Of a stretch of DNA of 64,000 nucleotides, positions 33,753-41,409 are shown piece after piece. The stretch spans positions 1-64,000 of the IMG/VR virus record IMGVR_UViG_3300023174_000074, one strand, 5' to 3'. The stretch's first letter is position 1, and each line of letters starts with the position of its first letter. A program made the position numbers and the translations under genes. The stretch is from a virus. The notes under the pieces were generated by a model, which saw only the letters and a program-made list of their open reading frames with translations, was not told the DNA's origin and searched no databases.

Positions 33753-33935
33753 ATGAGCAGTCAACAAGAAAAAACGGAAAAGATACAGGTACTTCTATCT
33801 GAGGAGGATTTAACAGATCTTAGTAGAAAAATCGCAAAAAGAGCATTGGCTAAAGGCGATGCACCGGTATCCATATCTCACTATGTTAGAAAACTAATCA
33901 GAAGAGATTTAGGTAAAACTACTGATGAGGACTAA
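33753..33935 (+). CDS. Small ribbon-helix-helix-like protein
   Basis: A 60-residue basic protein: IQVLLSEEDLTDLSRKIAKR then SISHYVRKLIRRDLG. This is the strand-helix-helix pattern of small DNA-binding ribbon-helix-helix proteins, so a regulator is possible. Its stop overlaps that of the convergent gene at 33932. Confidence 0.55.
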   Translation: MSSQQEKTEKIQVLLSEEDLTDLSRKIAKRALAKGDAPVSISHYVRKLIRRDLGKTTDED

Positions 33936-34213
33936 TCCTTATTAAAGAAGTCTTTAAAAGATAATACCCTGTTTGGTTCGCCTTGCTGGGTATTTTTTTG
34001 TTCCGACCCTTCTTCCTCAGCTTCCCCGCCTTTAGTCTCTGGTTCGATGTCTTCCACTGTTTCCTGTCCAGCCTCTATTTCTGAGTTAGCATCTTCTTCA
34101 TGCTCTATCTCAAGCTGATCCCAAGATCCTTGACCTTCTTCCCTTCCTATTTCGGGATTTAATTGCGAGGCATCCGTAGATATCTCGTCTCCTTGTAATT
34201 GTTCGTCTTCCAT
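33932..34213 (-). CDS. Acidic low-complexity protein with C-terminal FxxFFN motif
   Basis: The reverse-strand 93-residue product is very acidic (WDQLEIEHEEDANSEIEAGQ) and probably disordered. Its last residues, NRVLSFKDFFNKD, resemble the 'h-x-x-F-x-x-F-h-N' leader found at the N-terminus of other proteins here, but placed at the C-terminus. Acidic small head-core proteins exist in T4 (gp67), so a prohead core role is conceivable but unproven. Confidence 0.5.
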   Translation of the reverse strand: MEDEQLQGDEISTDASQLNPEIGREEGQGSWDQLEIEHEEDANSEIEAGQETVEDIEPETKGGEAEEEGSEQKNTQQGEPNRVLSFKDFFNKD

Positions 34214-34230
34214 TTAGATATATTTTAGAT

Positions 34231-34238
34231 GATATATA
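34231..34238 (+). promoter_or_regulatory. GATATATA element
   Basis: GATATATA lies four bases before the ATG at 34243, in the divergent gap between the reverse-strand acidic gene and the leader-bearing gene. The short distance suggests a leaderless or near-leaderless message if it is a promoter. Confidence 0.45.
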
Positions 34239-34242
34239 TTGT

Positions 34243-34560
34243 ATGAAAAAAATACTGGAATTCTCCGACTACTTGGACGATTTGGATCTTAATCCAGAGG
34301 AACAAGCTGAAATTAGAAATTGGCTAAAGAAATATGAGAAGTATTTCAATTTCCATGATAGCGGGAATTTTATGGATTCTGTTGATCAGATTACCAATGA
34401 TGCACTTAATCAGCTAGGTATAGATAAATCTAAGAAAGATGAGGTTCAAAGTTATATAGAAAGCATATATGACTTGTCTGATGGAATTTCAGTCATAATG
34501 GCACCGAATCCGGAGATTAATTATAATGGTATTGATCAGGTTCAAAGATTTCAGTACTAG
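34243..34560 (+). CDS. Hypothetical protein with capsid-targeting-like start
   Basis: The 105-residue acidic helical protein begins MKKILEFSDYLDDLDLNPEE. The first 11 residues match the leader pattern, and Ile-Leu-Glu would fit an [I/L]-x-E cleavage. No enzyme motif is visible. It lies behind a GATATATA element and before a terminator, a single-gene unit like 4462 and 17029. Confidence 0.55.
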   Translation: MKKILEFSDYLDDLDLNPEEQAEIRNWLKKYEKYFNFHDSGNFMDSVDQITNDALNQLGIDKSKKDEVQSYIESIYDLSDGISVIMAPNPEINYNGIDQVQRFQY

Positions 34561-34613
34561 CATTTGTGTTTTACATTTTATTGTTCTAAGTAAAGAAAAA
34601 TAGAAATTATAAA

Positions 34614-34640
34614 AATTCAGATTCATCTGAATTTTTTTTT
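34614..34640 (+). terminator. Rho-independent terminator
   Basis: AATTCAGA-TTCA-TCTGAATT forms an 8-bp stem followed by a run of T. Confidence 0.85.
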
Positions 34641-34682
34641 GTTTTCTGACTACAATAGAAATTAACGAATAATTTTTAATAT

Positions 34683-35618
34683 ATGAGGCCTACTAAAGCA
34701 ATATATGTTGATTGGTTTATGCCAAGAAAAAAAAGAGGAGAGATTAGCAAATTCAAAAAACCTTGGGAGATCGCTATGATCATAAGATCAACACATTTCT
34801 GCAAGGAGTATAATAACTTAAGCCCTATTTTATACTGTGATTCTGAGATCTATGAATATTACAAGGAAGTTGGATTAGATAGATGCTTTGACGAAATCAG
34901 ACCTATATTACCAACTATCCCTGACTTTGACCCGTCAATATTTTGGTCGGCTGGAAAATTTATAGCGATAAATGATGTTGATGAAAATTTTCTGATGATA
35001 GATTTGGATGCTGAAGTTAGATTCGAGATTGATTTTTCCAATTGTGATGTTTTCTGTGCTCACGCCGAAGGAATATTAGAAAACGATCTTGTACACTATC
35101 CAGATCCTGGATTAATAGACACGAATGGATACTTTACAAGCAAATATGGATTTAATTGGGATAAAAAAGCTTATAACACTAGTTTACTTTACTTTAAAGA
35201 CCTCCAAATTGCAAAAGAATATGCTACAGAGGCTTTGAATTTCATTCGCGGTACGGACAAAATAAACCCATCATTTGAGATCGCCTACATATTGTTACCA
35301 GAGCAAAGATTTTTGTATGAATTTTGTAAGTATAATCAGCTTAAGGTTTCCCGTCTTATAAGCGGGATATATCAACCGGAAGATAAACTGAGAAAAACTA
35401 AATGCTTTTTTGATAATTCTAATATAGACGAAATAACTGATAGAGGATTCCTCCATGTATGGGGATTCAAGAAAAAAATATTCAATATCGAGGACGAAGA
35501 GCAAGCTCTTTTCGGTAAGCTAATATCTTCTAGACTAAACTTGAAGGATCATATAATAGAATGCGTGATTAAGAACAAAGAATTATATGGGTCCAAAAAT
35601 ATACATCTTGATGATTAG
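34683..35618 (+). CDS. Glycosyltransferase-like protein (DxD motif)
   Basis: In this 311-residue protein, FLMIDLDAEVRF contains an Asp-x-Asp in the position of a GT-A metal site, and KAYNTSLLYFKD resembles the 'N-x-G/S' block that follows the acceptor loop in sugar-transferase folds. The start (TKAIYVDWFMPRKKRGE) is distinctive, but I do not recognise a named family. It is one of five glycosyltransferase-type genes here. A role in decorating virion or host glycans is a guess. Confidence 0.45.
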   Translation: MRPTKAIYVDWFMPRKKRGEISKFKKPWEIAMIIRSTHFCKEYNNLSPILYCDSEIYEYYKEVGLDRCFDEIRPILPTIPDFDPSIFWSAGKFIAINDVDENFLMIDLDAEVRFEIDFSNCDVFCAHAEGILENDLVHYPDPGLIDTNGYFTSKYGFNWDKKAYNTSLLYFKDLQIAKEYATEALNFIRGTDKINPSFEIAYILLPEQRFLYEFCKYNQLKVSRLISGIYQPEDKLRKTKCFFDNSNIDEITDRGFLHVWGFKKKIFNIEDEEQALFGKLISSRLNLKDHIIECVIKNKELYGSKNIHLDD

Positions 35619-35625
35619 ATATATA
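35618..35625 (+). promoter_or_regulatory. GATATATA element before the leucine-rich-repeat region
   Basis: GATATATA begins at the glycosyltransferase-like stop and lies four bases before a remnant start codon (ATG 35630). It may now drive the intact gene at 35733. Confidence 0.4.
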
Positions 35626-35629
35626 CAAA

Positions 35630-35733
35630 ATGCGGTACTCTCAATATATAAAGATCACCCTTCACTATCACCAGAAGAGGTCAGAAAATATCAGGCGTTG
35701 GCCACAGTTAGCAGAATAAAAGGTTATTTATAA
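35630..35733 (+). pseudogene. Remnant of a leucine-rich-repeat gene copy
   Basis: ATG 35630 opens MRYSQYIK, like the MRYLKTYR start of the next gene. From about 35662, in another frame, LSPEEVRKYQALATVSRIKG is nearly identical to the C-terminus of the gene at 35733 (PPEEVRKYQALATVNRMKG). A former sister copy has lost its repeat-containing middle, joining its start to its end out of frame. Confidence 0.75.
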
Positions 35734-36533
35734 TGAGATATTTAAAAACATATCGGGTATTTGAATCTGCACCAACCCTTACTGAAGACCAGTTTGGATG
35801 GCTTAATAGGTGCACACAAGGAAGCTGGAAACTGAATCACACAACTGGACTACTTGATGTGGATGGTTATTTTGGTTGTGACCAACAAGATCTAACGGAT
35901 TTTAAAGGTGTTGCATTTGGTCATGTTAAAGGAAATTTCTATTGTTATAACAATCAGCTTACTAGCCTGGTGGGAGCACCTCAGACCGTTGGTGGGGGTT
36001 TCTATTGTAACAATAATCAGCTCACCAGTCTTGATGGAGCACCTCAGACCGTCAGTAGTTTCTCTTGTGAGAACAATCGCCTCACCAGTCTGAAGGGTGC
36101 ACCTCAGAGCGTTGACGGTGATTTCTATTGTTATAACAATCTCCTCACCAGCCTGGAGGGAGCACCTCGGACCGTTGGCAGGGGTTTCTCTTGTCACGAC
36201 AATCAGCTCACCAGTCTGGAGGGAGCACCTCAGACCGTTGATGGGAGTTTCTTTTGTTACCACAATCTCCTCACCAGTCTGGAGGGAGCACCTCAGACCG
36301 TTGTCTGGAATTTCTCTTGTAACGGTAATCCGGTATCTAAAGAAACATTAGCATCTATTTTTGCACTAATGAAGAAAGGAAAGAGTTATCAGCAAGCTTT
36401 AGAAGAGCACTGGCCTAAGATGGGAAATGATGATAGAGCTCTAATGTATAAGCAAATGCCTAATCTGCCACCAGAAGAGGTCAGGAAGTACCAGGCGTTG
36501 GCCACAGTTAACAGAATGAAAGGTTATTTATAA
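35733..36533 (+). CDS. Leucine-rich-repeat-like protein
   Basis: A 266-residue protein beginning MRYLKTYRVFESAPT, a leader-like start. Residues 60-205 hold about seven 20-residue repeats of the form 'F-x-C-x-x-N-x-L-T-S-L-x-G-A-P-Q-T-V', as in YCYNNQLTSLVGAPQTV. Such phage-type repeats form a solenoid and usually mediate protein contacts. The C-terminus is helical (ALMYKQMPNLPPEEVRKYQ). Repeat DNA is nearly identical between units, so repeat number can change by recombination. Remnant copies flank both sides. Confidence 0.7.
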   Translation: MRYLKTYRVFESAPTLTEDQFGWLNRCTQGSWKLNHTTGLLDVDGYFGCDQQDLTDFKGVAFGHVKGNFYCYNNQLTSLVGAPQTVGGGFYCNNNQLTSLDGAPQTVSSFSCENNRLTSLKGAPQSVDGDFYCYNNLLTSLEGAPRTVGRGFSCHDNQLTSLEGAPQTVDGSFFCYHNLLTSLEGAPQTVVWNFSCNGNPVSKETLASIFALMKKGKSYQQALEEHWPKMGNDDRALMYKQMPNLPPEEVRKYQALATVNRMKGYL

Positions 36534-36610
36534 TGAGATATTTAAAAACATATCGGGTATATTTATACATCTTCGAAACAAATAGTTTAACGCAATCTAT
36601 AGATACATAA
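36533..36610 (+). pseudogene. 5' remnant of a further leucine-rich-repeat gene copy
   Basis: The first 26 bases (ATGAGATATTTAAAAACATA and onward) copy the start of the gene at 35733 exactly, then diverge, leaving a 25-codon frame. Together with 35630-35733 it shows that at least three copies once stood in tandem. Confidence 0.7.
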
Positions 36611-36615
36611 TAAAC

Positions 36616-36996
36616 GGGTCATCAAGGTATTGATTGGCAGAGTTCGTTCTTTGAGATGCAGGCAGAGTTAGTATCGGAAACTCTTAAATAACCTATACGA
36701 AGCTTTAAACGGCAAAAAATCAGTTTGGGACGTTATCAACGCGTTTGGTACACCCGTAGCTGAGGTTGAGTTAGCTTACGCTGCATAACCTCCGGAGTCT
36801 CACTTACTCCGTTTAAAAAAATGTGAACACATTACTTCTTAGTGTCAGAAGCAAAATATCATTCAGTTAGTTGAAGAAAAGGAACTGCGTTAACCCAATC
36901 TTATATTTTGTAGAATTAGAAAATTTTACTAAGCCTGTGAATGAGTCCTTTGACTATCTGAGCAAGACGGGGGTTCAATTCCTCCATGATCCACCG
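36616..36996 (+). ncRNA. ssrA: tmRNA (ssrA)
   Basis: The ends form a tRNA-like acceptor: GGGTCAT (36616-36622) pairs with ATGATCC (36986-36992), followed by A-CC. A T-arm precedes the 3' end: GGGGG-TTCAATT-CCTCC (36969-36985) with a canonical TTCRA loop. No anticodon arm fits, and the ~380-nt length is right for tmRNA. An internal frame from GGC 36711 to TAA 36786-36788 encodes a possible 25-residue tag ending VELAYAA, like the hydrophobic xAA ends of degradation tags. TAAAC just before GGC is usual at resume sites. tmRNA rescues stalled ribosomes and tags the incomplete protein. The tag start is inferred. Confidence 0.75.
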
Positions 36997-37006
36997 ACGC
37001 GATTTC

Positions 37007-37048
37007 GTACTTTAGTTTAGATATATAAACTAAACTAAACTAAAGTAC
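37007..37048 (+). promoter_or_regulatory. Hairpin with GATATATA loop upstream of GIY-YIG endonuclease
   Basis: GTACTTTAGTTTA (37007-37019) and TAAACTAAAGTAC (37036-37048) are a perfect 13-bp inverted repeat. GATATATA (37020-37027) starts the loop. The ATG at 37053 follows four bases after the stem. Confidence 0.7.
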
Positions 37049-37052
37049 AGAA

Positions 37053-37895
37053 ATGGCAAGAAAGGAACACAAATATCACTTTATTTACAAAATAGTAAAT
37101 ATTAAGAGCGGTAAATATTACATAGGTATGCACTCAACTCATAATCCAGATGACGGTTATATGGGTGGGGGAAAAAGAATTACCAATTCAGTAAGAAGAC
37201 ATGGTAAGGAATCTCACACCAAAGAAATTTTGGAATATTTTGATGATAGAGAATCATTAAGACAACGAGAAATTGAATTAGTTAACGAGGAGCTTCTAAA
37301 TGATCCAATGTGTATGAATTTGCAACCAGGTGGCGGCGGAGGAATAAGTAGTCCTGAGCATATGCAAAAATTTTCTAAAGCTGGAACTAAAGCATTTCAG
37401 GAAAAGCTGAAAGATGAGGTGTACAGAAATAAATTTATTGAGAGCACGAAAGAATGTAGGGAAAGGGGACTTGCTAAATACAAAGAATTGATAGAATCAG
37501 GGGTTCTTAAAATGGATTCTTTTAAAGGTAAAACACATACCACTGAAACTATTTCAAAGATGAAAGAATCAAAAAAATTTCATGGCATAGGGAATAAAAA
37601 TTCTCAATTTGGGAAGAAATGGATAAAGAATATAGAAACTATGGAATGTATAAAAATAGATTCATCTGAATATGAAAAATATATAGATTTAGGATGGGAA
37701 AGTGGAAGATTCTCAGATTCAGCTGGATCTACTGCTAAATTGACAGAATCCCAAGTTATTGAAATAAAAAATATGTTATCTGGGAATATTAGGGTATCCG
37801 AGATAGCTAGAATTTTCCAAATATCAATAACAACAATTAGAAAAATAAATCGGGGTGATATCTGGACCCATGTTAATTTAAACAGGTTGAATTAA
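37053..37895 (+). CDS. GIY-YIG homing endonuclease
   Basis: This 280-residue protein has the GIY-YIG core near the N-terminus: HFIYKIVNIKSGKYYIGMHS (about 9-28), with a later catalytic-type Arg/His region (VRRHGKESHTKEILEYF) and a conserved Glu (REIELVNEE). The C-terminal half holds NUMOD3-type elements (HTTETISKMKESKKFHG) and a helix-turn-helix-like end (VSEIARIFQISITTIRKIN). It follows the tmRNA directly, so tmRNA-adjacent DNA may be its target or insertion site. Its regulatory hairpin is of the shared type. Confidence 0.85.
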   Translation: MARKEHKYHFIYKIVNIKSGKYYIGMHSTHNPDDGYMGGGKRITNSVRRHGKESHTKEILEYFDDRESLRQREIELVNEELLNDPMCMNLQPGGGGGISSPEHMQKFSKAGTKAFQEKLKDEVYRNKFIESTKECRERGLAKYKELIESGVLKMDSFKGKTHTTETISKMKESKKFHGIGNKNSQFGKKWIKNIETMECIKIDSSEYEKYIDLGWESGRFSDSAGSTAKLTESQVIEIKNMLSGNIRVSEIARIFQISITTIRKINRGDIWTHVNLNRLN

Positions 37896-37984
37896 AACAT
37901 AAGATTACTTTAATCGGAAGAATAATTTATGAAACAAATGTGTATAAGTAATATATAATAAACAAATTAAAAAAAAATAAATTT

Positions 37985-38284
37985 ATGCAAATTTTAATTG
38001 TCTTAGCAATTCTATTGGGCTCTTTCTTCATTGGATATTTGTTATTTAAGGGAAAGAAAAAACCAGCAGTAACCGTACCCGAGGTTGTAAAAGAAGAATC
38101 ACAAGTAACAGTAGAAACCCACACTATATCTACATCAGAATTAGAAAATCCGGAATCTGAAAAAAAGCAGCCAAAATTAAAAGCTGTAAAGAAGGCTAAG
38201 ACAAAATCGGTTAAAAAAGAGATTGTAGTTAAAAAAGAAAAAAAGTCAAAGGATAAAGAAAATGATATGCTTCTTTTAAGTTAA
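37985..38284 (+). CDS. Membrane-anchored Lys-rich protein
   Basis: Of 99 residues, 2-21 are a hydrophobic anchor (QILIVLAILLGSFFIGYLLF) followed by positive charges, so the C-terminus should face the cytoplasm. The rest is Lys/Glu-rich and low in complexity (KAVKKAKTKSVKKEIVVKK). A terminator follows at once. No recognised function. Confidence 0.6.
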   Translation: MQILIVLAILLGSFFIGYLLFKGKKKPAVTVPEVVKEESQVTVETHTISTSELENPESEKKQPKLKAVKKAKTKSVKKEIVVKKEKKSKDKENDMLLLS

Positions 38285-38306
38285 CAGATAAAGAAACTAT
38301 ATTAAA

Positions 38307-38336
38307 AATCCTGCTAACTTTTAGCAGGATTTTTTT
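38307..38336 (+). terminator. Rho-independent terminator
   Basis: AATCCTGCTA-ACTTT-TAGCAGGATT forms a perfect 10-bp stem that runs into a T tract. Confidence 0.9.
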
Positions 38337-38351
38337 ATGATAAATTTTTTT

Positions 38352-38376
38352 TAACCGGAATCTTAATATAGATTTG
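38352..38376 (+). promoter_or_regulatory. Promoter, TAACCG-N11-TAGATTTG
   Basis: TAACCG (38352-38357) and TAGATTTG (38369-38376) have the same 11-base spacing and upstream T tract as the other CCG-type sites. It follows a terminator and drives the gene at 38413. Confidence 0.6.
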
Positions 38377-38412
38377 TATAAAATAAAAATTGTACTAACT
38401 ATTAAAAAAGAA

Positions 38413-38808
38413 ATGGACAACAGAATTCACACATTAAGAAGGGCTACACAGAAAATGGGTATTAAATTTTCCCGTATGTTAAATCCGCGGGACAATTCAA
38501 AAATGGATCAAAGCGAAAGAAAAGCATCATATATTTTTAGAAAATTGTTAAACGATCCCGAATCGGAGCTTCTTATTTTTGGAAATTATTACATCAGGTC
38601 ACACGACAAGTCGATGCTTTTGGTTTTAGGCAACGGACAGATCTCTATAGTTGGATACAGCGTTCGGCTTTCACAAAAAACTGAAAATGTATTAGCAAAC
38701 ACATTCATTGAAGAGGTTGAAAAAAGGAAAAATCAAATGGAAACCGAAGATAATAATAATGTTCAACACAGCCTTAAGACGATAATAAAAAAGCTAAATG
38801 AAAAATAA
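38413..38808 (+). CDS. Hypothetical protein
   Basis: I start at MDNRIHTLRRATQKMG (38413); an in-frame ATG at 38374 overlaps the promoter core. The 131-residue basic protein has a central beta-rich part (LLIFGNYYIRSHDKSMLLVL) and a helical tail. It overlaps the next gene by 11 bases. Not recognised. Confidence 0.55.
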   Translation: MDNRIHTLRRATQKMGIKFSRMLNPRDNSKMDQSERKASYIFRKLLNDPESELLIFGNYYIRSHDKSMLLVLGNGQISIVGYSVRLSQKTENVLANTFIEEVEKRKNQMETEDNNNVQHSLKTIIKKLNEK

Positions 38809-39100
38809 TAAATTTAATGCGATATTCTGGGTTGGTGTAATTCCCATTATATTTAGCCTCATAATCATAACATCGGGTATATTATACTCTGCTTTCGGAA
38901 CAAAACAGAATCACTCAGTAACAGAAATCACTTCTGCAAAACAGGATCAGCATAAGCCGGAAAAAGTTTATATTCATGACACCGTATATGTAAAAGTACC
39001 CCAGGTTTGTCATAAAGAACACGTTGAAAATAAGCCAGTAACATCAGGGCAAACAAAAGATGTTACCGACACTAATGATGCGGGCAATTCAACCAATTAA
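38798..39100 (+). CDS. Small membrane protein with external domain
   Basis: Of 100 residues, 8-32 form one transmembrane segment (AIFWVGVIPIIFSLIIITSG). The following 65 residues are hydrophilic with a Pro/Val-rich stretch (KVYIHDTVYVKVPQVCHKEH). The layout recalls phage spanin or envelope-associated proteins, but no lysis partner was identified. Unrecognised. Confidence 0.5.
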   Translation: MKNNKFNAIFWVGVIPIIFSLIIITSGILYSAFGTKQNHSVTEITSAKQDQHKPEKVYIHDTVYVKVPQVCHKEHVENKPVTSGQTKDVTDTNDAGNSTN

Positions 39101-39117
39101 AATAAAGCTAGTAACTA

Positions 39118-39777
39118 ATGCCAACCTTAGTATTCATATCAGATACCCACACTAAGCACTATGAAATAGACAGCCAACTCAAAGAAATCCACCAAAATCA
39201 CCCCGATGCTATATTGGTTCATGCAGGTGATATTTCATACAGGGGGAGAGTTTGGGAAGTTGAAGAATTTATCGAGTGGTATGCAAGTTTACCATTTAAG
39301 AATAAAATCATGATCGCAGGAAATCATGATTTTTTATTTGAGACTGAACCTGATAAATACAAAGAAATTATCGATAGACTAGGTCAAGATATAATATATT
39401 TAGAAGATAGCGGGATAGAGCTAGAGGGTTTAAAATTTTGGGGTAGTCCAGTAACACCATGGTTTCATAATTGGGCATTTAATAGAGTTGCCGAGAAAAT
39501 AAATGCACATTGGAATCTTATTCCTAATGACATTAATGTTCTAATAACTCATGGCCCGCCATATCTAACACTCGATGCTACTAAAAGTGGGCTTAGAGTC
39601 GGATGTCGCAGTTTATCTGAAAAAATAAAGGATCTCACTGATTTAAAAATCCACGTTTTTGGACACATCCACGAGGCTTCAGGTATAGTTGAAAAGAATG
39701 GTGTAACATACATAAATGCAAGCATACTAGATCTTTACTACGAGGTAAGAAATTCTCCAGTAATTTTAAGCATATAG
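39118..39777 (+). CDS. Metallophosphoesterase (calcineurin-like, MPPED-type)
   Basis: The 219-residue protein contains all blocks: FISDTHTKH (Asp-x-His), LVHAGDISYRG (Gly-Asp), IMIAGNHDFLF (Gly-Asn-His-Asp), NVLITHGPP and HVFGHIHEASG (Gly-His-x-His). Two metal ions are expected. The arrangement is closest to MPPED1/2-type proteins; typical substrates are cyclic nucleotides, phosphodiesters or phosphoproteins. The target here is unknown. Confidence 0.85.
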   Translation: MPTLVFISDTHTKHYEIDSQLKEIHQNHPDAILVHAGDISYRGRVWEVEEFIEWYASLPFKNKIMIAGNHDFLFETEPDKYKEIIDRLGQDIIYLEDSGIELEGLKFWGSPVTPWFHNWAFNRVAEKINAHWNLIPNDINVLITHGPPYLTLDATKSGLRVGCRSLSEKIKDLTDLKIHVFGHIHEASGIVEKNGVTYINASILDLYYEVRNSPVILSI

Positions 39778-39823
39778 TGAAATTTATTTAATGAACTATT
39801 CTAGAACTATTATAACTTAAGTC

Positions 39824-40618
39824 ATGGCAGGCATAAAAACTTTTTATAAACCAGGAGAAGCAATTAAATGGACCAAGGAGGAACTATTTAATCACGGATA
39901 TGTTGTTAAAACAGAAAGGTGGCAGGGAATAGAATCACCTGATGATATGTGGGAAACAATGAATCATTCATTTCAGTTTTTTATGCCACACACAATAGAA
40001 GAGTTGGCAACTGAGATTAGACCCAATCTTCCTTGGGCAGATGAACATTTTGAGGAAAGAGTTGGCGGACAACCTTTGAATCCCCCGCCTTCTCATGTTA
40101 GATGGCCTTTTGCCCAGAAGAACAATTCTCAATTTGGTGGTCATGAACAATTTTCGCACACATACCCAGAAAGAATCTGGTCTAGGTTTGCTGGTGATAA
40201 ATTCGAACATATAGATGAACCACGCAAAGGGATCAGATACGAATATGGTGATTTTGGAGATGTGCTGGATCTGATGGAAAGGGAACCTTTCACAAGACAA
40301 GCATTTTTACCAATTTGGTTTCCTGAAGATACAGGAACAGTTCACGGAGAACGTGTACCTTGTACCTTGGGATATCAGTTTATTAGAAGAGGCAATTGGC
40401 TTCATGTGACATATTACATAAGATCGTGTGATTATATAAGACACTTTAGAGACGATGTTTATATGGCATGCAGAAAGCTTATGTGGTTGTTAGACAACCT
40501 AAAACAAAGGGATCCAGAAAGGTGGTCTGATGTTACCCCGGGATACTTTGTTATGCACATAACATCTTTACATTGTTTTAATAGCGAAAGGGGCATATTG
40601 AAACAGTCTAAGATGTAA
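39824..40618 (+). CDS. Thymidylate-synthase-family protein (TS or deoxypyrimidine hydroxymethylase-like)
   Basis: The 264 residues carry a divergent TS fold. RQAFLPIWFPEDTG gives the Arg that binds phosphate, GERVPCTLGYQFIRRG the catalytic Cys, IRSCDYIRHFRDDVYMACR the 'RSxD' phosphate and folate region, and MHITSLHCF the dUMP-binding His block. It is distinct from the split ThyA at 59758-62042. Many phages use such relatives to make modified pyrimidines. With a canonical TS already present, this one may act on another nucleotide or make a modified base. Confidence 0.7.
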   Translation: MAGIKTFYKPGEAIKWTKEELFNHGYVVKTERWQGIESPDDMWETMNHSFQFFMPHTIEELATEIRPNLPWADEHFEERVGGQPLNPPPSHVRWPFAQKNNSQFGGHEQFSHTYPERIWSRFAGDKFEHIDEPRKGIRYEYGDFGDVLDLMEREPFTRQAFLPIWFPEDTGTVHGERVPCTLGYQFIRRGNWLHVTYYIRSCDYIRHFRDDVYMACRKLMWLLDNLKQRDPERWSDVTPGYFVMHITSLHCFNSERGILKQSKM

Positions 40619-40637
40619 AAAAATAACTAAATTCACT

Positions 40638-40814
40638 ATGAACAAGGAACTACAAATTGCAAAAACTTATGAAGATCTTAAAAACTTTATCATTAAGATC
40701 TCACACGAAACACCAAATAATATAGAACTGGGTGATAAAATTAGAGAAATATCAAATTATCTGAAGGAAAACAAGTCTTCAGATATCAAAGAACCCAATA
40801 ATAACTCAATTTAA
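40638..40814 (+). CDS. Small hypothetical protein
   Basis: A 58-residue helical protein (MNKELQIAKTYEDLKNFI...). The start is the only Met near the preceding stop, and the stop is one base before the next ATG. Coding is supported by tight spacing. No function assigned. Confidence 0.5.
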   Translation: MNKELQIAKTYEDLKNFIIKISHETPNNIELGDKIREISNYLKENKSSDIKEPNNNSI

Positions 40815-40815
40815 T

Positions 40816-41100
40816 ATGGAAAACGCAGAAAATAAAAAATCGGAATTAATTGGATTTAAAGCTCCAAACAAAGAAATGCTTAAGTATTATGGTGATCTTT
40901 ACGAGAGAAATCAAGCCAAATGGATACGTAGATCTTCTTTAGAGGCTGAACATCTCGGTTCCGAATTCCAGTTCGAAGGTAAAGATATGAAGTTAATGGG
41001 AACTATAGATGCTGTGCTAATGCTTGTAAAAGACTCTGATGATAATTACTATCGTATGAATTGTAACACCATATCAGAAATAGTAACGGGGAAAAGATAA
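40816..41100 (+). CDS. Small hypothetical protein
   Basis: It has 94 residues (MENAENKKSELIGFKAPNKE...) with a charged helical N-terminus and a beta-type C-terminal half (DNYYRMNCNTISEIVTG). It shares a TAATG overlap with the next gene. Unrecognised. Confidence 0.55.
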   Translation: MENAENKKSELIGFKAPNKEMLKYYGDLYERNQAKWIRRSSLEAEHLGSEFQFEGKDMKLMGTIDAVLMLVKDSDDNYYRMNCNTISEIVTGKR

Positions 41101-41324
41101 TGGTCGAGTTCTACGTAAAAACACAGGATCCTAAATCACACATAGAAGCTTGTTCTTTAATCAATTACTTTAACTGTAAAATAATAACCGATAGAGTTTG
41201 TGAAAAGAATGAGTCTTTTTATGGTGTTTTTTACGTTAGCACCACAGAAGAAGCATTTGAGGTATTTAGCGAAATCTCCATTGGAATAACCGTACAATAT
41301 CCTAAGGGAAAAACCCTACGATAA
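41100..41324 (+). CDS. Small hypothetical protein
   Basis: The 74-residue alpha/beta protein (MVEFYVKTQDPKSHIEACSL...) begins at an ATG that overlaps the previous stop. No recognised family. Confidence 0.5.
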   Translation: MVEFYVKTQDPKSHIEACSLINYFNCKIITDRVCEKNESFYGVFYVSTTEEAFEVFSEISIGITVQYPKGKTLR

Positions 41325-41358
41325 TTTACAAAAATCTTTAAATACTTAAATTCTTCCG

Positions 41359-41366
41359 GATATATA
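41359..41366 (+). promoter_or_regulatory. GATATATA element
   Basis: GATATATA lies 43 bases before the ATG at 41410. Confidence 0.4.
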
Positions 41367-41409
41367 ATTAGCCATTTTTTGAAAATCTGGTAAAATTAAC
41401 CAAAAGACC

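Noticed and set aside
35892-36351. Other-frame open readings on both strands across the leucine-rich-repeat gene
   Set aside because: They arise from 60-bp repeats in wrong frames and have no independent start context or family match.
36900-36996. Ordinary tRNA gene
   Set aside because: A T-arm and 3' acceptor strand are visible, but the pairing 5' acceptor strand is about 370 nt upstream and no anticodon arm lies between; tmRNA explains it better.
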